A stretch of DNA of 64,000 nucleotides, taken from positions 16,828,274-16,892,273 of the forward strand of contig CM033122.1 in assembly GCA_019321725.1 (NCBI GenBank), in the 5' to 3' direction. Shown in pieces: positions 34,640 to 47,215 of the stretch. A model generated the notes under the pieces. It did not search any database. It worked only from the letters and a program-made list of their open reading frames with translations, and was not told the DNA's origin. How positions within the stretch are numbered: position 1 is the stretch's first letter; every line of letters begins with the position of its first letter. A program made the translations under genes and the position numbers. This DNA comes from Paulownia fortunei. Its lineage: Eukaryota > Streptophyta > Magnoliopsida > Lamiales > Paulowniaceae.

Positions 34640-34975
34640 GTAGTTTCGAGCTTGAGCTTAGCTCGTTTAGATTCATTCATACTGGAGAATATGAAGGTTA
34701 GAGCTCACAACCACACCAACACACAAAAAATAATAATAAAAAATTAATTTATTTTACTATTATTAATTTAATTATATATAGAACTATTTTAAAATAATAA
34801 TATTTTATTAACAAAATTATGATACAATTTTAAAAAATAATAAAATAGATAAAACTCAAAAATAGGCTCGCAAACTTTCGAACATGTTTAGGCTCAACTT
34901 TAACTCGTTAAAAAAAATTGAGCTCTACACATCTCAAATTGAGCTCAATTCGAACTCAATCCATTTTGCTGTTTT
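34640..34975. repeat. Degenerate GAGCTC/TTCGAGC-rich repeat, copy 2
   Basis: TTTCGAGCTTGAGCTTAGCT at one end and AACTCGTT, TTGAGCTCTACACATC, GAGCTCAATTCGAACTC at the other, around an A/T-rich centre. It may be the second terminus of an element beginning near 33115. Confidence 0.45.
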
Positions 34976-35512
34976 ATTTAAAAAAAAAAAATGTATTCTA
35001 TGTTTCTTTTTTGAACACAAAAACAGATAGCAATATCATCATTATTGCCTTAATACAGTGTTACAAAATATTAAGATCCTTTTGCACTAATATTTCTATC
35101 AAATGTGATTGATCTGTAGCTGATTTAGCTTAAAGGCCAACAACTCTAATAGCTCAAATTCTGTAATACCTCCAATTCCATCTTCACTTGAATTTCCTTT
35201 GAAGGAACCAACAATTTTAAATTTAAAGAAAGAAGCTTTCTTATTGATGACATGCTTTTGTTATTAAGAAAAAAAGACATACTTTTTTGCCATACTACAA
35301 AATGGGCCTTGAATTTATAATTTTGTTTTGAAAAATCACCTCATTGTGCCTAATCAACAAAGACCATGAAGTATAGACTAGTAAAATTTTGTTTGTGAGT
35401 ATCATGATTAAGCTTGTGCAGATGGATAAGAAATTTTCCTTTTGTAACATTTTTTTTTTGAATTCTGGTAGAAAGAAATTATGAAAATGGTTTAAAATCT
35501 TGGGTTTGTTCA

Positions 35513-35845
35513 GTGTTATTTTCGACATTTCAAGAAAATTATTTTGGGAAATATTTTTTCGGTAGTGGGATTTGAAAATGTACGGAGAATGAAATTGTAT
35601 TCAAATGTTTTATTAGGAAAAAAATAATATGATATATTTTGATAAACATTTTCAATTGTAAATATTTTATCAATAATAATTATTATAGTTAGTGGCATTG
35701 TAGTATGATATATAATTATTTAATTGAAATAATAATTGATAAGTATTTTAAAAATAAAAAAAATGTATTTATCCAAAACTTTAATACCAAACATGGTTTT
35801 TATTTAAATGTTTTTTGAAAACAACATGAAACGAGGCCTTGCATT
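35513..35845. repeat. Dispersed repeat, family 3, copy 2
   Basis: It shares ATTATTTAATTGAAATAATA then GATAAGTATTT, and the preceding TATAGTTAGTGGCATTG stretch, with 32720-33065. Confidence 0.5.
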
Positions 35846-37471
35846 CTTGAAAATATATGTGTAGAGTCCTCCATTGACTCTTTGCATAAAGGACAGGAAA
35901 TGATTGCAATCTTTTTCTTATTAACATCAACTTGTTATATGCATCTTTATTGAGTTCTATGAGGCAATAAGATTCCTTTCATATTGACAATGCAATGACA
36001 AGAAATCAGTGGGACAGTGTCTATGAAATTTTGGAACTTAATTAAGTTTCATTTCCCAAAAAATAAAATGATTTCAAAATTTTGAACTATTTTCTAGCTA
36101 GAAATTAAGCTTCTTCAACCCATGAAATTAACTTTATTAGAAAGAGTTTGGTTGCAATTAGTGCTAAAATTTTGTTACTTAAGAAAATCAAATAAACTAA
36201 AGATAGTTTGACATTATTTCAAACATTTTGAACAAGGCATAGTATCCATAGAAACCATGTAAATCAAGAATATCATGAACTCCAAATCTCTTTATATATG
36301 GGATGCATCACCATGGAGAATTAACGGATCGAGTTGAATCGAATTTGACGGGTTAAATTTATACAAAAAGAAATATATTGATTTTAAATAGGTCAAAAGC
36401 AAAAGAGAGGAGGTGATTTTGCAAGTAAACAATTATCTTGATTTATCAACTCATTTCTTACTAGCAATAATCCATACTTGAGGCAATCATCCGAACCCTA
36501 ATCTAATCGCTTGACAAGCGCATCTTTAACTTTAAATTCTTCAATACCAACTAGGAGGATCCAAATTAATCACCTACTTTAACCCTTTTTACCACTCATA
36601 ATCCGAGCTATAAACATGAAATTCAAAAACCTAATTGTATTAACTAAAACATGTTCCATTTTTATCTTGCAAGGCATATTCTTGAAACAATGCACGATAC
36701 TTTTATTTATTTTCACATTTTCTAAAAAAAAAATTATTTATGAAAGCTGTCTTCACATTCAAACAAATAATGAGGATGATGCCACATTTAAAATGGAACA
36801 CAAGTGAGGCGATACGACATAATTTCAACATTTTGTGTTGAGCATTTAATGTAGACATATGTTTTGTTCTTTGACAAATCCTCAACTCTAAGAATTGCAA
36901 TTTTTTTCTGCATCTAGTTGCATTCAATATCAGCATTATTGGGTCCAAAGTATAAGTTTTTTCACTGGCATTTTGTGGTTCAAAAGTTGGGTAGTAAATG
37001 AACATGTTGACCCATATGCGTGTGTACTTATAACCAACATATAAATTATTCACTCAAAGATAGTGACTCTTTTGGGTGTCTGCATAATTGAATCTTGTTT
37101 CTGAATTATTAGCTTGATTTATGGTGATTAGAGACCCATTGAGAAAGTACATACTTTGAAATTGAATTATATAAGTCACGCATTCACATTATGCATTTCA
37201 CTATTTATTAGCACCATCACGTGATTTATATTAAGATCACATGTGAGAAAAATCAAAATTTGACCAAAGTATTTGTGAATCATTGATTATATTATAGATA
37301 TCTAGATGTCGAAAATGACTTTTACAGTTTGATGATAGAGTCCAATAAGTTAGTTAGAAGGGAAAAAGTTGTGTTCAAATTCAACAATTATGAGACTGTG
37401 AATTATATTCTTATATTCTTGAAGTTTGATTTACTAGTAAACGTTCATTTTGAAATTCGATGATACTTGGA
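35846..37471. other. Intergenic, no recognised gene
   Basis: A 116-codon minus-strand frame (36703-37053) occurs, but no domain, splice partner or family match is visible and I do not call it a gene. Otherwise A/T-rich. Confidence 0.4.
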
Positions 37472-37873
37472 GGGTGTTTGGTTAAATTTATTTAAGAAAT
37501 CTTATAAGCTGCTACATCTTGTAAGATGTTTTTAGGGATTATAAATTATTAGATTTTATTTTAAAAATAAATTATTGAAATGTTTAAATAAAATAAGATT
37601 ATGGAACTTTTAAAATATTAGTAATAGTAATTTTATAATTAAAATTATCAAAATTAAAGGTGTTTGTTAACATAAAATTTTATTTTGAAAATAAATTGAA
37701 CTGAACGTATTTTTTTTTTTAGAAGCTCATAAGCTATTAAATAATTTTTTATTTTTTTTTATAAATCTTATAAATTATTTAAAAAAATTACCAAATAATT
37801 TTTGAAAGATTATAAGCTCTTAATCAAATTTATAAGATTTTTCTGAACAACTTATAAACTCAATCAAATGGGT
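37472..37873. mobile_element. MITE-like element, family 4
   Basis: Long imperfect inverted ends: left GGGTGTTTGGTTAAATTTAT then AAATCTTATAAGCT; right, reverse-complemented, CATTTGATTGAGTTTATAAG then AAATCTTATAAATT. No coding capacity. The TGTTTGG start suggests a hAT-like group, which is an inference. Confidence 0.62.
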
Positions 37874-39506
37874 AAATCTCAAAGTCGTGAGCTTTTAATC
37901 AGTTTGGGAAGGACGTAGAAGGTATTTATCTTATTCATAATATTTCATTTTCTTTCTTTTTTGCATTGACCAAAATACCCTCATATGGAATTTATCACCT
38001 TTATCTTCCTTTAGGGGCCCTTAACTTTTTCCTAGGGAAGTTCATACTAAGTAATACATTCATATGCTGACTAACTCAGATGCTTCCAACCCACATTACT
38101 TCCATCATTAGTTTATTATACACATAAATTGTCTAAACGAGTTTATTTTTAATTTGGTGTCTTAAGTAATCCGCATTACGAGGAATAGTTGACCTTGATC
38201 TTATGGCTAAAATACAATTAATCCCTGTCTTAATTAATGATGTCAGAAGAATTCCATTTTCCCACAGAAACCGATTTATTTTGTCAGTCTTCTATTTTGG
38301 TTCCGTGTTGATCGCTGCAATAAACTTTCTTATTATATTTTTTTTTTCTTTTTTGATAAAATCCAAATACAAACACAGTTGAGAATTAATATAATTTACA
38401 CTACGAAACTTATGTACATTGCTTCCAATGCTGTCGGGAACCCTAGGAATTAGGAAATTCAACTCAAGAAAATAGTGTTTGAATCGAAGTAGTGAAATTC
38501 AGCTTAGGCCCCTAAGTTTTATGATTATGACACTTTGCCCCTGCAACCAAAGATAGAGGAAAAAATTAGGGAAAGATTAAAAAAAAAAGAAGTACTGGAT
38601 GCCCATCATAGTAACAAAATACTTCGAATTTTTAAAAATAATTTTAATAAAATACAATATTCTTATAGGTTGTTATAATTTTATATATATTTTTTATAAA
38701 TAGTAATGTGACAAAATCTTTCGAATATTATTGTTAGTATAGCGATTTATTTTTGAATTTTCTTTTTAATAAAATTACATTATACTAAATTGCTTTTCTA
38801 TTTTTTTAATATATATATATATAAGTTTATTAGATAACATAATTTTTATTGACAATCCTCATATATAAATGAATTATTTTTATACAAATAATTAAAAAAA
38901 ATTAATCGATATATTTTTGAATTGACAAGTTTTATTATGTACACGAGATTTTATCAATTTTTTTTTTCATTTATCCTAAGTAATACCCAAATTACGAATA
39001 TTAGAAGTTAATGAATAATTTTGGAATCTCGAGTTTGTTACTATGATGCCCATATACGATTTAGTGTGTTATTTTACATTTGCGTTTCAAGCAGTTAATT
39101 TGATCCTATACTTTTTCATAAAGAAGTCTTGGATTTGAACTTTCTTACAACTTTACAATAATAGTCTATAAACTAAGTCACTTTTACCAAGAAGCAGGAC
39201 GATCGAGCCAGAAAATTCTTAAGTTTGGATTAAGTCTAATTAGTCATTTTCTTAATCTCTTTTGTTGTAATAACTAATGATGCTGCGCAATCAATAATAT
39301 TACTTATTAGATAAACTAATTATTAACCTTATGTATTCATGTTTACACTTACAAAATAATTATATTTTTATTTGTAACGACTTACTATAAAGTCATTGAT
39401 TGTATTTTATTTTTAGTTCTAATTGTATGCCTCTACTTTATTCTGTAACAATATACCAAAAAAAAAAAAAAAAACACTTTTTTCGAGAAAAGGGAAAATT
39501 ATAGAT
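37874..39506. other. Intergenic, no recognised gene
   Basis: A/T-rich with poly-A/T runs (for example A run at about 39460-39474). Confidence 0.45.
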
Positions 39507-39911
39507 TTTGTTTGGAATTAGTTTGGTTCCAATTTCAATATTTTTGTAAAAAATAATGAGAAGATTTACTATATGAAAATATATTGTGATTGTGATGGAT
39601 GTTTGGTTTTAGTTTTGAGGGAAACAATTCTTATTGTAGATGTCATGTTTTATCTGATTAATGGTGTTACATTATTATTTTATATTATTTTTATATTAAT
39701 ATAATGATTGAATAATGTAAATATATATTCTTTATTGATAAGATGATTTGAATATATATGAATATATATAATAATAATGATTCGAATTTTTTTATAATAT
39801 TTTGGAAAGGATAAAAATTCTTTTTAAGGATTCAGTATTAGTATATTTAGTTTTATTTTCCAAAAAATACTGAAATTAGTAGAACTGAAATGAAACCAAA
39901 TCCAAACAAAG
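39507..39911. mobile_element. MITE-like element, family 1, copy 2
   Basis: TIRs: left TTTGTTTGGAATTAGTTTGG then CCAATTTCAATATTTTTG; right, reverse-complemented, CTTTGTTTGGATTTGGTTTC then AATTTCAGTATTTTTTG. The A/T-rich interior resembles 27101-27530 in reverse orientation. Confidence 0.72.
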
Positions 39912-42202
39912 CCATACTTATCGCAGTAATTATTTGTTATCTCTAATAATGGATGTCGATTTTATTAGTGGCATTATACATGTTAGTTTTGAAAAAACAC
40001 ACACACACATGTTATACAGTATTCAAGTACTTTCTAAAAAACTTCTAATTTTTATTTGGTAATAAAATATTGATTAAAATTTTAGAGTATTTTACTCAAT
40101 ATCTTTATCTGGATATATATAGAAAAGTAACAAAGGGCTTCTAATTTATAATTCAACACCTATTTTCACATCTAATTGCTACTTAGTACTTACTAATGTT
40201 TGGAGGAAATTAGTGCACTAGAGTAGAGGTTAGTATATAACCATATATCTGTTTTCATTATGCATAGCCACATTGCCTTTTGGCCTTAACACGTTTATCA
40301 ATAAAATTGATACATTATATATATTTTTTTAATATTAATTGATTATATTCTCTGTCTATGTCAAAATATTCTTAATTAAATTGGAATGGAATTTATGTAG
40401 AGTAAAAAGACGAATAATTTATGTATTTTTACTTTTTATTTGTTAAAAGTAATGACTAAAAGTCGAAATTCAGTCATTTCACATACTTTAAATAAGAAAG
40501 AATAATTTTGAGGCGACAATAGATTCAAAATTAAAACTTCACTTGTTAATCTATAAAAGAATCAATCAATTTCAAAAATTGAAATTATTTTCAAATATAT
40601 ATATATATACACACACACATATATATGTGTAATCCATTTTGTAGAATTGGATTAACAAATTGGTAAACTAAAAACATACGAAGGTGAATGTCTTCAAACG
40701 AAAAATTTAGGGGGTTTATTGCTTAACACCAACATTTCAAGGGGTATAAAAGAGAATAATCGAATTTGGATCAGGTAGAAACCCGTACCCGAATCCAACT
40801 ACTTAATGGGTTTTCATGGATCATAGGATGTTGGTTGGGTATTTGACCGTTTGTTGAATAAAAAAAGTGGGGGGGCCTCAAGTCTATCCATCTAGAGAAA
40901 AATAGCCTTATATGGGTCGTGGTCCATGGGTGACTCAATTAAGGCAACAAAAAAAGAAAAGAAAAGTAAGATAAACCAAAGGCAACTTTCATGCTATGGT
41001 TGATGTCATTAAATGGTTTTGAACCTCTTTTCTATATGACCAAAAGCACAATTTTGGAGATTGAACAAGAAAAAGGGCAATTTTTTTTTTTGGTGTTTTT
41101 CCACAAAGAAATGATAAAATTAATCACAAAGTAAAGGCATTTAACCAAAAAAAATTACTCCGGTTTATTTGTGAGGTTGAGTTTGGTCGAGTGTGGATTC
41201 CATGTAGGAATATTGAAGCTTATTATTATTATTATTATTATTATTGATTTAGGACAAACTAGAGATTTGGTCCAAAAGACTATAAACATATAATAAGATT
41301 TTATTTACTTTGAAGCACTGAGTGTCTTATAAATAGGAGGTTAGAAAAATACCAATATTTTTCTAAGTTGGATCAGCAAAGCCATGGGTTGTGATATAGC
41401 CAGAGTTCAAAATCTTGCACAAGCTCCACATCAGGTGGAGTTTGAACCATACGAGTTAATATTAACCTACACTCATGACACATTAGACGTCGTTTATAAG
41501 AAAGGATAAAGAGCTAAATAGCAAAAATACAAATAAAAAATTAAGAGTCACATTATCCATCCACTGTAACAGTTGAAAAACATTTATAGGCGTTGATCAC
41601 GTGTTGAACATATGAATCTAAGATATTTGGTAGTATCTTAATTATTCGTTATTGAAGATGTATAACATATTTAATGGTGGGTGATCATATTAACCCAATT
41701 CTTAAAATCGAGTTGAATCATAATTTTAATAAAAAGTATACGGATCTTTTTCTATTGAATAAATAAAATAAATACAAGGAGTGAAATAGTAAAATGACCT
41801 TTATAGATTAGATTGCTTTTGGAGTTAAAAGGTAGTTATTCATAGTCTACATATACACTTCTATTATCGTACAAAATTACCCTATTTAACTAAACTTTTC
41901 TTTTGGTATGGAAAATTGTAGTGGTATGACCTCAATTTCTAGGTTTCTAGCTTTCTAGCTTTGTGGCCTAGTGTTAATTGGATGTTGTTCTATGTGTTAA
42001 TTGATGAGAGATTACTGGTTCAATCTGACTCTAATTAAATAATTTCTCCTAGGCTTTTTTTGGAGACTTAGTTGATGATCTTTATTCACGTACTATTTAT
42101 TGAAATGAAACACTTGATTAGGTAGATTTATAGAGATGCATGTAATAGTAGGCATGAAAATTGGACAGGCCTAGAGTGGATCATCCGTCTTATACATTTT
42201 CT
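39912..42202. other. Intergenic, no recognised gene
   Basis: It contains a TTA/ATT trinucleotide run at about 41221-41245 and short CA/TA runs near 39998-40009 and 40600-40628. A weak tRNA-like box A/box B pair near 41962-42030 could be an old SINE remnant. Confidence 0.4.
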
Positions 42203-42295
42203 ACATTGGAGTGAAGTTGTATTGAAATCGAATAATTTGAGTATTTTTGTTGTAATAATATTTGAGTGATTAATATTTTAAATAATAAATTTTCA
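42203..42295 (+). repeat. Copia 5' LTR, 3'-terminal remnant
   Basis: GAGTGAAGTTGTATTGAAAT onward aligns with the end of the 3' LTR (about 45608-45678) and ends in AAATTTTCA. Upstream sequence does not match the LTR. Confidence 0.85.
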
Positions 42296-42301
42296 ATAAA
42301 A

Positions 42302-42317
42302 TGACATTAGAGTTACA
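42302..42317 (+). other. Copia primer binding site (tRNA-iMet type), decayed
   Basis: TGACATTAGAGTTAC against TGGTATCAGAGCTAC; four changes, all transitions. Confidence 0.65.
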
Positions 42318-42640
42318 AACAAGAGTTCGCTGAGATGAATACGCTGTCGAAAAAGAAAATTTCAGTCAAGTCGAAGTTCTGAAACGCAGGTACGCCACAC
42401 CAGAAGTTTCTAAGATAACTCATGTTGAATTGAGTCAAATTGACTTATCTAACCCATTAACTAAGTCAAGAAGCTGTTGATCGAACATTGGGCAAGTCAA
42501 ATAGTTGACTTTGACCGTTAACCACTATTGACCAAGAGTTGATCATATCTAAAATTTGGCCTAAGTTTATCCAAAGATTTTTCAGTATTTCGGATCCATC
42601 CGTATAGTTAAAATTTTAAATTTCACACTATTAAGAATTA

Positions 42641-42835
42641 ATGGGAAATAATAACTCAACTATATTTCTAGTTCCACAACTTAAGGAAAGTGACTTTGAC
42701 AATTGAAGTATCAAAATAAAGGCACTTCTTGAAGCACATGATGCATGGGAAGTCATGGAACCACTCCGACCAACTTTGTGAAGGATGTTAACTTGAGATG
42801 CAATTCAGGAGAAGCTTTCTGAAAAAGTCAAACTC
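42641..42835 (+). pseudogene. Copia gag, N-terminal remnant
   Basis: It starts MGNNNSTIFLVPQLKESDFD, then KIKALLEAHDAWEVMEPL, the entry motif of plant copia gag. Stops follow. The frame reaches EKLSEKVKL and then jumps straight to integrase. Confidence 0.8.
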
Positions 42836-42839
42836 TAGA

Positions 42840-43600
42840 ACCCAAAGCCATTTGATCTCATACATGTAGATGTTTACGGTCCTATCAAGCCAAGTTCATT
42901 TGGTAAAAGTAATTACTTTTTATTATTCATTAATGATTTTTCAAGAAAAATGTGGGTTTATTTCTTGAAGCAGAAATCAGAAGTCTTTGAAGCATTCAAA
43001 AAATTTAAAACTACAGTTGAGAAAGAAAATGGTTTTTAGATCAAATCTATGAGATCTGACCGAGGAAAAGAATTCACTTCGAATGAATTCCAAGAGTATT
43101 GTGAAGCAAATGGAATTCAGTGATCACTTACTGCTCCAAGATCCCCCAACAAATTAGAGTTGTAGAAATGAAGAATACAACCATTCTCAATATGGCATGA
43201 ATCATACTTAAAAGCAAGATAATACCAAAAAAGTTCTAGTTAGAAGTTGTGACATGTGTGGTGTATTTATTAAATCACTCACCAATAAGTAGTATATGGG
43301 GTAAGATACCACAAAAAACATGGAATGGAAGAAATCTAGCATTTCCTATTTGATAGGTTTTAGAAGCATAGCCATAAACATGTACCAAATGAACAAAGAA
43401 GCAAGTTAGATGATAAAAACAAGTTCATTGGTTACGACAATAACTCCAAAGGCTACAAGCTATATAATCCTAATAATGCAAAGATAATTATCAGCCGTGA
43501 TGTTATTTCTGATGAAGAAGGCAAATGGGATTGGGTACCACAACAAAAAGATTACGATTTCGCTCCTGAATTTGAAGACGATGAACAACAACTATTGAGC
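42840..43600 (+). pseudogene. Copia integrase
   Basis: [20 protein letters not shown] opens the catalytic core (first Asp in VDVYGP). [37 protein letters not shown] and the FIGYDNNSKGYKLYNP block near 43425-43480 follow. Frames are broken at about 43039, 43122 and beyond. Confidence 0.9.
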
Positions 43601-43826
43601 AATCAAGAGAAGAGCCTACTACACACATGCTTCACTATTGTCAAATAATGATAAAAATTCACCACCATCTTTCTTAGCTGAAAGGAATGAAAAGCGCACA
43701 AAAAGTCTTCAAGAACTTTACGAGATAGCTAATAAGCTTGAAAATCTTACCTTATTTTGCCTCTTCATAGATTATAAGTTTGTAAACTTTCTACAAGCTG
43801 CACAAAATGCAAAATAGAGAAACACA

Positions 43827-44804
43827 ATGGATGAAGAAGAGTCATCAAGAAAAATGACACTTGGGAACTTGCTCCACTTTCAAAAGATCATAAAAGCCAT
43901 TGGTGTAAATTGGGTATACAAGGTGAAAAATAATGCTACTGAAGAGATTGAACTATACAAGGTAAGACTAGTTGCAAAAGGCTATAGTAAAAAAACTGGC
44001 ATTGACTATGATGAAGTCTTTGCTCTAGTTGCTCGATTAGGAACAATAAGATTAATAATTTCTTTAGCAACTCAAAATAAGTGTAATATATATCACATGG
44101 ATGTATAGTCAACATTCCTTAATGTAGTACTTGAGGAATAAGTTTACATTAAACAATCAATGGACTATGTGGTAAAAGGACAAGAAGACAAAGTTTTAAA
44201 GTTAAAGAAGGCTCTCCACAGATTGCAAGTATCGAGAGCATGGAGTAACATAATTGACAAATATTTGCAAGAGAAAGGTTTCACTAAATGTTCTTATGAG
44301 CATGCACTCTACATTAAGAATAACAATGGTGATGTTTTGATTGTCTGCTTGTTCATTGATGTTTTGATTTTTACTGGGAGTAACCTAATCATGTTCAAAG
44401 AATTTAAAAAAACAATGACAAAGGAGTTTGAAATGACCAATATTGGGTTGATGGCGCATTACCTCAGCATTAAAGTCAAGCAAAAAAGTGATTTTAATCT
44501 TGTAAGAAGGCTACACAAAAGATTCTCAAGAAATTCAAGATGCAATCCAATAAGCATATCGATGAAGTGTGAATTAAAATTATTCAAGGATGATGAAGTA
44601 GATAAAATGGATCCAATATTATTCAAGAGCCTAGTTGGATATTTAAGGTATTTAACTTGTAAAAGGCCTGATATTTTCTATACAACTGGACTCGTAAGTC
44701 GCTATATGAAAACTCCAACAACCATACATTTCAAAACTGTAAAAAATAATTATTCGTTACCTAAAAGGTACAATCAAATTTGGCTTATCCTATTTAGTTT
44801 TTAA
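43827..44804 (+). pseudogene. Copia reverse transcriptase
   Basis: Open stretches 43827-44108 and 44160-44804 carry VNWVYKVKNN, YKVRLVAKGYSKKTGIDYDE and LKKALHRLQVSRAWSNIID. LFIDVLIFTGSN follows at about 44349-44384. The catalytic pair that should read Y-V-D-D is F-I-D-V, so the second aspartate is lost. A stop after YHMDV (44106-44108) separates the two stretches. Confidence 0.92.
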
Positions 44805-44815
44805 TCATTTTAAAC

Positions 44816-45284
44816 TTATTGGATATAGTGATAGCAATTAGGTTGGAGATACCAATGATTGTAAAAGCACAATTGGCTTTGCATTTTTCACGGGAGAAAC
44901 TATATTTACTTGGATGTCGAAGAAGCAACTAATTGTCACCCTTTTAACATGTGAAACTGAGTATGTGGCTACTACATCACGTGTTAGTCATGCAATTTGG
45001 CTAAAAAATTTGTTGAAATAATTGAACATGTCACAAGAAAAGTCAACAGAGTTTTATGTCGACAGCAAGTCAGCAATAGCTTTGGCCGAAAATTCAATTT
45101 TTCATAATTGAAGAAAGCATATTGATATTCGATACCACTTCATCAGGGAATGCATTACGAGAAAAAAAGTTCAACTAATGTATGTGAAATCGCAAGATTA
45201 AGTTGCTGACATCTTTACCAAGCCACTAAAGTATGAAAATTTTGCGGGATTGAAAAATTCACTTGGCATCATAAAACAAGTTTA
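44816..45284 (+). pseudogene. Copia RNase H
   Basis: Pieces GYSDSN, GDTNDCKSTIGFAFFTGETI, SKKQLIVTLLTCETEYVA, FYVDSKSAIALAEN, HIDIRYHFIRECI and VADIFTKPL, in order, are the copia RNase H. Three or more stops interrupt it. It ends at KQV, just before the purine tract. Confidence 0.9.
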
Positions 45285-45295
45285 AAGGAGAGTAT
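45281..45295 (+). other. Copia polypurine tract
   Basis: TTTAAAGGAGAGTAT lies directly before the 3' LTR start TGAAACTAAAC. Confidence 0.7.
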
Positions 45296-45678
45296 TGAAA
45301 CTAAACTTGCTTCAAGCTCAAATCTTAATCAAACTCATATTAGCCAAAGTTTTAGAAATTTCTAATTTTAGATAAGGTAGGTAATGTTGGTGAAATTATT
45401 AAAAATTATGTGATAATTTAGTTGAAAAATGTATGGTTGTGATTTTAAATTGTTTGCTTATTTAGTGGTAGAGATTTCTTAGAAATTAGTATAAATAGGG
45501 CTTTTATTTGGAGTGTTAAAATATCAAATAAAAAAGGGAATAACAAGAGTGATTTGAAGCAAAATTTCTAAAAAGAGTTTCGATAAAGATTTTGAAAATT
45601 TGTTAAGAGTGAAGTTGCATTGAAATTGAATAATTTGATTGTTCTTTGTTTTAATAATATTTGAGTGATAAATTTTCA
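45296..45678 (+). repeat. Copia 3' LTR (383 bp)
   Basis: TGAAACTAAAC to AAATTTTCA. It contains a TATAAATA box at 45490-45497, the likely promoter of the element. Confidence 0.88.
45490..45497 (+). promoter_or_regulatory. TATA box in the copia 3' LTR
   Basis: TATAAATA followed by GGGC, about 195 bp into the LTR. Confidence 0.55.
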
Positions 45679-46546
45679 AAATATATATTAAATGTGCAGC
45701 AATTGTTGCTTATAGATTAACATAATTTTCATCATAATTTTGAAGGTGCTCATGACATATTTTAAAAATTTGTTATTTAGTTGTTAATAATAAAATAGAT
45801 TTAACGAGTTTTGTGCATCGAGTTCAAACTTAAATCAAGTAGATATTAGGTTGAAGTGGATTTTGATTTTTCACAATAATTGGCAAGGCAGTTTTTTCAA
45901 TTTTTGAATCATTTGCCAAAATTTAAAATCACCATAAATCATATAAGATTGGACATATTATTGTCAATAACCTATATGCATAATTAATACCAACAAACTA
46001 AATAAGGGAAAATTCTATTATCATATGTTGCGCCGACGTGTAAATATACGAATCAAAAGACACGAAAACTATATAAAAAAAAAACATAATTTAGAACATG
46101 GTACGACTAAAATATATTTATCAAAAATACATAATTAAATTTATTTGTGGACGCAGTCTCAACAAACTCAATAAATTAGCACAATTAAGCCGGAAAAATT
46201 GAAAAGGCAAAATAATTGTCTGGGGCAAACGGTATTGAAGCTGAATGTCTGGAAACAAGTAAGATTCATTATTAACATTTATTATTTCTTCTCCTTGAAA
46301 TTCCCCAACCCATTGTATTTATGACATATAAATACTTTCTTGGCCTTGAAATTCTCCAATACAGATTTTCCAGTATATATTAAATAATAGTATTTGATTT
46401 TATCATAAATAGAATAACCTCCATATCAACCACCTTTTATTACTTTATGCCTTTTGTACAACACTCCTTAAAAGCATGAAAAGAAAATATTACATGAAAA
46501 AAAAAAATGTATTGATGTTGTGTGTACATCGAGATATGATTTTATG
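45679..46546. other. Intergenic, A/T-rich
   Basis: No gene or recognised element. Confidence 0.45.
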
Positions 46547-47090
46547 AGAATGTGTCTAAAAGTTGAATTTCTATTTGAGATACGAGCAAATGATTAGGGA
46601 TTATGAATTGTCTCAAAAAAAATCATAGATAGGTATTTATAGATATCTAGTGCAGGAATTGAGTAATAATGAATTCTTGGTGAATTATTTGAAAGTTGAG
46701 TTCCTGCCAACGACAAGAGTAGTCGATAAGGGATAAGGAATTAGGGTTACTTCTGAAAATAATCATAGAGGGGGTTTTTATAAATGTCTAGTGTGGGAAT
46801 TTGGCCATAATGAATCATTGATAAGTTGTTTGAAAGTTGAGTTCCTGCTTGCAACATGAAGAGACGATTAAGGATCACGGGTTGCCGCGAAAAAAATCAC
46901 AGAGAAGGTATTTATAGATACCTAGAGTGAGAATTGAGATAGAATGAACATGTCAGTTGTCTGAAAATTGATCATGTATGCAATACGAACATACGATTAA
47001 GGGTCAAGAGTTGTCTTTAAAAAAAATCATGGAGGGAATATTTATAGATGTCCAGTGTGGAACTTGAATCAGAATGAACCCTTGGTATGT
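46547..47090. repeat. Tandem array of four ~135-bp units
   Basis: Units begin near 46547, 46685, 46826 and 46955. Each carries TTGAAAGTTGAGTTCCTGC-like, CGATTAAGGGTCA-like, AAAAAAATCATAGAGG-like and TATTTATAGATGTCTAGTG-like words in the same order. The units differ by many point changes. No frame runs through. Confidence 0.85.
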
Positions 47091-47142
47091 ACTTTATTGG
47101 ACTTAAATTAATATATTTTGAACTTAATTTCAATATTTGCAA

Positions 47143-47215
47143 TATATATATATATGTATGCATGTATGTATGTCTATATGTGTGTGTGTGTGTGTGTGCG
47201 CGTGCGTGCGTGTTA
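47143..47215. repeat. Compound microsatellite (TA)n(TGTA)n(TG)n(CG/TG)n
   Basis: A TA run, TATG/TGTA units, about 10 GT repeats, then GCGCGTGCGTGCGTG. Confidence 0.95.

Larger units (their letters stand above)
42203..45678 (+). mobile_element. Ty1/copia retrotransposon, 5'-truncated, with internal gag-protease deletion
   Basis: The 3' LTR is complete (45296-45678), while only the last 90 bp or so of the 5' LTR remain (42203-42295). A decayed PBS follows at 42302. Then come the start of gag, integrase, RT and RNase H on the plus strand. Integrase follows gag almost directly, so most of gag and all of protease were lost. Stops and frameshifts interrupt every domain, and the RT catalytic box is mutated. 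A dead, non-autonomous copy. Confidence 0.95.

Noticed and set aside
36703..37053. 116-codon minus-strand open frame
   Set aside because: Composition is that of A/T-rich noise, with no domain, no splice partners and no repeat copy.
41962..42030. Possible tRNA-derived SINE remnant (CCTAGTGTTAATTGG and GGTTCAATCTG)
   Set aside because: Box spacing is wider than usual and no boundaries are visible; mentioned only as a possibility.
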